Positions 60,955 through 64,000 of a DNA stretch of 64,000 bases are shown here, in pieces. Under the pieces are notes generated by a model that was not told the DNA's origin, ran no database searches, and saw only the letters and a list, made by a program, of their open reading frames with translations. The DNA is taken from NCBI GenBank assembly GCA_023151255.1, contig JAKLJG010000003.1, positions 124,001 to 188,000 on the forward strand, given 5' to 3'. Every line of letters starts with the position of its first letter. Positions within the stretch are counted from its first letter, which is position 1. Source of the DNA: Cyclobacteriaceae bacterium. GTDB taxonomy: Bacteria > Bacteroidota > Bacteroidia > Cytophagales > Cyclobacteriaceae. The translations under genes and the position numbers were made by a program.

Positions 60955-61355
60955 GAGTGCAGTATTCCTTCCATGTCAATTTCTCTGATAAAGGTGATGT
61001 TGTCTTCGCAGATGGAGTCGGGCACGAACACAAAGCGCTTATCGTAAATGGTTTGCCCGATGTAGTAGCTTACCCAGTACTCGTTGGTGAGGTGGAAAAC
61101 GGCCGGGTCAATGGGCTCGACCAGGGCTGCGCTTTGCGGGGGCACGGTTTCGAGGTAATGGCGCAAAATGGATGTTCGCTGTTCCTCACCGTCTTTTGTA
61201 CCGTACCCCTTACTGGCCACCAGCGTGTTTTCAATCGGAAATGCGTTGTTATTTATCAGGTACACGTTCCAGGTATCCTGTTCACCGGGTTGTTTTTTTC
61301 GCACCACAGCCAGCGTTACGTTTTTAACTTCCGGTATCTCAATATCGCGCATCAT
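60951..61355 (-). CDS. Conserved small protein in the lipB-rnr operon, unknown function
   Basis: A 134-residue protein without signal or membrane segment. It looks like a single beta-sandwich domain (VTLAVVRKKQPGEQDTWNVYLINNNAFPIENTLV, then WVSYYIGQTIYDKRFVFVP). It may be a phenylalanyl-tRNA-synthetase-like or chaperone-type domain, but I recognise no family. It overlaps lipB by four bases and the exonuclease gene by four bases, so it is surely translated. Its fixed place suggests a role shared with its neighbours. Confidence 0.75.
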   Translation of the reverse strand: MMRDIEIPEVKNVTLAVVRKKQPGEQDTWNVYLINNNAFPIENTLVASKGYGTKDGEEQRTSILRHYLETVPPQSAALVEPIDPAVFHLTNEYWVSYYIGQTIYDKRFVFVPDSICEDNITFIREIDMEGILHS

Positions 61356-62068
61356 ATCAACACCAGTTCAAAAAGCTGTTCCAGTTTATCTTTCAGCACT
61401 GCTTCAACCTGCTTCAAATCCTGTTGTGCGTTCATCTCTGCGGCCATTGAGGTAACGGCTTTATCGTGAATGCCGCACGGTACAATATAGTCGAAATACG
61501 TCAGGTTTGTGTTAACGTTAAAGGCAAAGCCATGCATGGTCACCCAGCGGCTGGTCTTAACACCCAGTGCACAGATTTTACGTGCCCTTTTGGGATGGTT
61601 TTCATCCAGCCACACCCCGGTCAGTCCGGGAATCCGGCCCGCTTTTATTCCAAATTCCTGTAACGTAAGGATAACGGCCTCTTCCAGCGTGCGCATGTAG
61701 CGGTGGATGTCGGTAAAAAAATTTTCAAGGTCCAATACCGGATAGCCTACAAGTTGTCCGGGGCCGTGGTAGGTAATGTCGCCTCCGCGGTTGGTGTGAA
61801 TGAAGGAGGCGTTGATGGTGCGCAGGTCTTCTTTTTTTATTTTCAGGTTCGCTTCATCACCGCTTTTTCCGAGCGTAAATACATGGGGGTGTTCACAAAA
61901 AATCAAAAAGTTTTCGGTAGGCTGTTGCCGGGCAGCCGGCAACTCGCGGTTTTCTTTTTTAACTTCCAGGGTTTTTGAAAACAGCGAAGCCTGGTAATCC
62001 CAGGCTTTTTGGTAATCGATGAGACCGAGGTGGATGAAGCGGGTTTTACAATTGATTACCTGATTCAC
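61352..62068 (-). CDS. lipB: Lipoyl(octanoyl) transferase
   Basis: A 238-residue enzyme that moves octanoyl groups from acyl carrier protein to lipoyl domains, the first step of lipoate biosynthesis. The motif RGGDITYHGPGQLVGYP is intact; the catalytic Cys is in VPCGIHDKAVTSM and a conserved Lys is in ICALGVKTSRWVTMHG. The start GTG overlaps the stop of the upstream isomerase gene (GTGA). No LipA gene is seen in the window. Confidence 0.95.
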   Translation of the reverse strand: MNQVINCKTRFIHLGLIDYQKAWDYQASLFSKTLEVKKENRELPAARQQPTENFLIFCEHPHVFTLGKSGDEANLKIKKEDLRTINASFIHTNRGGDITYHGPGQLVGYPVLDLENFFTDIHRYMRTLEEAVILTLQEFGIKAGRIPGLTGVWLDENHPKRARKICALGVKTSRWVTMHGFAFNVNTNLTYFDYIVPCGIHDKAVTSMAAEMNAQQDLKQVEAVLKDKLEQLFELVLI

Positions 62069-63072
62069 TTTGTCTTCTCCAGTTCTTCCTTCAGTTGCAC
62101 GATGGGTTCAACCGGATCCGGGTCAATACCGTTTTCTTTGGCCAGGTAGTACGACACCCAGTCGGTAAGGTGGATGAGGTAATAATATTGCTCCAGCAGG
62201 GAGGCACCCTCACCGATGATGTCGATAATCGGGTTGGACTTGCGCTCAAAAAACTCACGACAGATTTCCATGCGCTTCTCCACACGCTCGTGGTCGTGGT
62301 CGGAGTACATATACACCACTTGCAGCAGCGGTAAAATATTTTCAGGGAAACGCCAGCCTACAATTTCGTTGTGGTTCATTTCGGGGAACGTGTTTACGTG
62401 CGCCAGTTGCTTGGCATTTTCGTTTAGTTGTTGCTGGAAACGCAGCGCCATGGCGTGCAGGCGGCTGTCGCAGTAAATAACGGGCAGCTTGCCTTTTAAT
62501 TTTTTGGCAATCAGTTCGGCCTCGCTTTGTATTCCTTTTTCACCGCGGTCCAGAAACTGAATGGCGTTTTCGGTTTCTTTAATGAAAGCAGCGCCAATCA
62601 GGTTGGTGTGGTACAGCACCGAGAGCAGCGCAATCATGTTGTAGGCCAGCATGGCCCGCGGACTGTCGGAGCCGGCCGGCAATTGAATATAAAAGAGGTT
62701 ATACTCTTTGGCGATTTCGAGCAGTTTGCCGCCTGAGGCGATGGCAATGACATGCGAGCGCTTGAGCATGGCCTTGTTCAGTGCGGCAATGGTTTCTTCG
62801 GTGTTGCCGCTGTACGAGCAGGCAATGAACAGCGTATGCGGGCTAACAAACTGGGGAATGCTGTAACTCTTGCACACCGTAATGGGGATGGGTATGCGCC
62901 CGAAAGTGAGCGACTCCACCAGGTTGGCGCCAATGCCCGAGCCGCCCATGCCGGCAATGACAATGTTGCGGATGTCGCTGCCGGGGCGCACCAAATCGAG
63001 CGATTCGCCCAGGCGCAGCGCCTCAGCCAGTTGGCGGGTAAAGCCTTCGATGTATTTTTTGGTTGTAGACAT
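62065..63072 (-). CDS. Bifunctional phosphoglucose/phosphomannose isomerase-like SIS protein
   Basis: A 335-residue sugar-isomerase (SIS) domain protein. It has the glycine-rich motif IAGMGGSGIGANLVESL, the S-Y-S-G-N-T-E-E-T motif typical of SIS sugar-phosphate binding, and a C-terminal PGI/PMI extension. Family members interconvert fructose-6-phosphate with glucose-6- or mannose-6-phosphate. It is the first gene of the minus-strand operon (isomerase, lipB, unknown, exonuclease, rnr, polyprenyl synthase), overlapping lipB by four bases. The gap to yraN (63073-63127) is a divergent promoter region. Confidence 0.9.
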   Translation of the reverse strand: MSTTKKYIEGFTRQLAEALRLGESLDLVRPGSDIRNIVIAGMGGSGIGANLVESLTFGRIPIPITVCKSYSIPQFVSPHTLFIACSYSGNTEETIAALNKAMLKRSHVIAIASGGKLLEIAKEYNLFYIQLPAGSDSPRAMLAYNMIALLSVLYHTNLIGAAFIKETENAIQFLDRGEKGIQSEAELIAKKLKGKLPVIYCDSRLHAMALRFQQQLNENAKQLAHVNTFPEMNHNEIVGWRFPENILPLLQVVYMYSDHDHERVEKRMEICREFFERKSNPIIDIIGEGASLLEQYYYLIHLTDWVSYYLAKENGIDPDPVEPIVQLKEELEKTK

Positions 63073-63127
63073 AGTGGTAATTTCCGGTGCAAAGGTATTA
63101 TAAATACCCGCGAATTACGAGGCATGT

Positions 63128-63484
63128 ATGGCCAAGGACAACAAGATCACAATCGGAAAGAAAGGGGAGGAACTGGCTGCAGCCTTTCTGGAGGGCAAGG
63201 GTTTTACGGTGGTGGCCAAAAACTACCGGCATAAGAAGGCCGAGATTGACCTGGTTGTGAAGAAGGATGACTTTCTGGTATTCGTAGAAGTAAAAACCCG
63301 GTCCTCAACGGCATTTGGCGAGCCGGAAGCCTTTGTTGACAACAAGAAAGCCCAGATGATCTTCAGCGCAGCCGAAGAATTTATTTTTGCCAACCACTGG
63401 CACGGCCACGTTCGGTTTGATGTTGTGTCGGTTAAGCTGGGGCGCGAAACTACGATTGAGCACTTTGAGGATGCGATTAATTAG
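63128..63484 (+). CDS. YraN/UPF0102 family nuclease-like protein
   Basis: A 118-residue protein of the Holliday-junction-resolvase-like restriction-endonuclease fold. The motif GEELAAAFLEGKGF, the metal-binding D in AEIDLVVKKDD and the E-x-K in VEVKTRSS are all present. It probably cleaves or binds branched DNA. The start is ATG at 63128. Confidence 0.9.
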   Translation: MAKDNKITIGKKGEELAAAFLEGKGFTVVAKNYRHKKAEIDLVVKKDDFLVFVEVKTRSSTAFGEPEAFVDNKKAQMIFSAAEEFIFANHWHGHVRFDVVSVKLGRETTIEHFEDAIN

Positions 63485-63544
63485 CTTGAAAAATAAGGGA
63501 TGACAATTGCTTATCACCCCTTGATTAGCGAACTGATTTACAGT

Positions 63545-63643
63545 TTATTTAGGCAGTGCCTTTGTGTCATTGTTGCACTTGTCAAAGAACCGGTAATCCA
63601 GGCCTGGAATTTCAAATGATGTGCATGAGGTTTTCAAATAAGA
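63545..63643 (-). pseudogene. In-frame repeat of the edge gene's C-terminus after its stop
   Basis: Directly after the TGA of the edge gene the same frame stays open for 32 codons, encoding SYLKTSCTSFEIPGLDYRF then FDKCNNDTKALPK and TAA. This resembles the gene's own end (FEFPGLDYMYFKKCED), with the pattern F-E-[FI]-P-G-L-D-Y-x-[YF]-F-x-K-C. It is either a repeat unit cut off by a nonsense mutation or a remnant of a duplicated gene. Confidence 0.5.
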
Positions 63644-64000
63644 TCACTTCTTTTTTCTCAGCAGAGCAGCCTCGTCCTCACATTTTTTAAAATACATGTA
63701 GTCCAGTCCGGGAAATTCAAACTGATAAGTTCTTGAGAAGGAACTTATGTAATTTTCTCTTTGTGGCATTTTTAAGAAAGAACTGTAAAGCTCTTTAAGT
63801 ATATACTCTTCTTTAATCTCATACATTTTAACAATTGCTTCTTGATAACGTTGTCGCTCACAACTATCAAGATTTTGTGGGGACTGCAGTTTTGCAAACT
63901 GCAATAAGTAAGGCTTTAAATTCTTTGAATAAATGGAGGTTAGTTCATCAAGTTGCTTTGTTAAAGCATCATTTGGATTTTGTGCAAATAATTCAGAAGA
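63644..64000 (-). CDS. Hypothetical protein, 5' end outside the window
   Basis: On the minus strand the frame is open from base 64000 to the TGA at 63646-63644, giving 118 visible residues; no start is needed inside the window. The TTG at 63904 is an artificial start. The visible part is mostly helical and Gln/Leu/Tyr/Lys-rich (SSELFAQNPNDALTKQL, ERQRYQEAIVKMYEIKEE), ending in a PGLDY-K-C motif and a Lys-rich tail. No family is recognised. Its C-terminal motif recurs in frame after its stop. Confidence 0.6.
   Translation of the reverse strand, partial: SSELFAQNPNDALTKQLDELTSIYSKNLKPYLLQFAKLQSPQNLDSCERQRYQEAIVKMYEIKEEYILKELYSSFLKMPQRENYISSFSRTYQFEFPGLDYMYFKKCEDEAALLRKKK

Noticed and set aside
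63644-63646. TGA recoded as selenocysteine or by read-through
   Set aside because: No SECIS-like hairpin directly after it was apparent, and Cys already occupies the motif position. A nonsense mutation or decayed duplicate is simpler.

Overview
The window looks like an ordinary chromosomal stretch of a Bacteroidota bacterium, most likely of the order Cytophagales. The evidence is two TonB-dependent receptors with N-terminal carboxypeptidase-regulatory-like domains, a LytS/LytTR two-component pair, short Crp/Fnr regulators without Fe-S cysteines, many SpII lipoproteins, several large secreted peptidases (M14, S9, S41, metzincin), few Shine-Dalgarno sequences, and repeated TAnnTTTG promoter boxes. 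I see no prophage, insertion sequence, CRISPR array or rRNA. Genes are closely packed on both strands. The genus is not determined.

Layout. 1-13.7 kb: TPR protein (cut by the left edge), lipid kinase, DinB-like protein, secreted M14 peptidase, thiol peroxidase, S9 peptidase, Calx-beta lipoprotein, metzincin-type protease, DUF2911 protein, thioesterase. 13.8-19.3 kb: purM, an RNA methyltransferase, a second DinB-like protein, mutS. 19.3-24.9 kb: a minus-strand locus of histidine kinase, LytTR regulator, TonB receptor and two Crp/Fnr regulators, with two FNR-type boxes in front of the receptor. 25-27.1 kb: exported intradiol-dioxygenase-like lipoprotein, YceI protein and NHL-like protein. 27.1-31.3 kb: DEAD-box helicase, cold-shock protein, two fatty-acid desaturases and an ECF sigma factor, a set that suggests cold or membrane adaptation. 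31.3-36.4 kb: tRNA-Gly, tRNA-Leu, GH16 glucanase, a DnaQ-GIY-YIG fusion nuclease, a phosphatase, SemiSWEET and MoxR. 36.6-41.3 kb: a second TonB receptor and a secreted lipoprotein, both preceded by 11-bp-spaced TTAAC-like direct repeats in the same register to their -7 boxes. 41.4-50.8 kb: SDR epimerase, LOG protein, lytic transglycosylase, gamma-glutamyltransferase-like enzyme, tandem purine nucleoside phosphorylases, S41 peptidase. 50.9-64 kb: uvrA, an ECF sigma factor overlapping a small putative anti-sigma gene, a glycosyltransferase, and a tight minus-strand operon (SIS isomerase, lipB, unknown protein, exonuclease, rnr, polyprenyl synthase). The right edge carries yraN and a cut unknown gene followed in frame by a repeat of its own C-terminus.

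The most interesting signals are regulatory or repeat-derived: the paired direct-repeat promoters of the 36.6-41.3 kb unit; the match between the FNR boxes and the E-x-x-S-R recognition helices encoded beside them; G/C-rich palindromic repeats read in frame inside uvrA and the lipid kinase; a TAnnTTTG box exactly four bases before the start codon of several genes, suggesting leaderless mRNAs; and a UvrC-like four-cysteine pattern in the DnaQ-GIY-YIG fusion.
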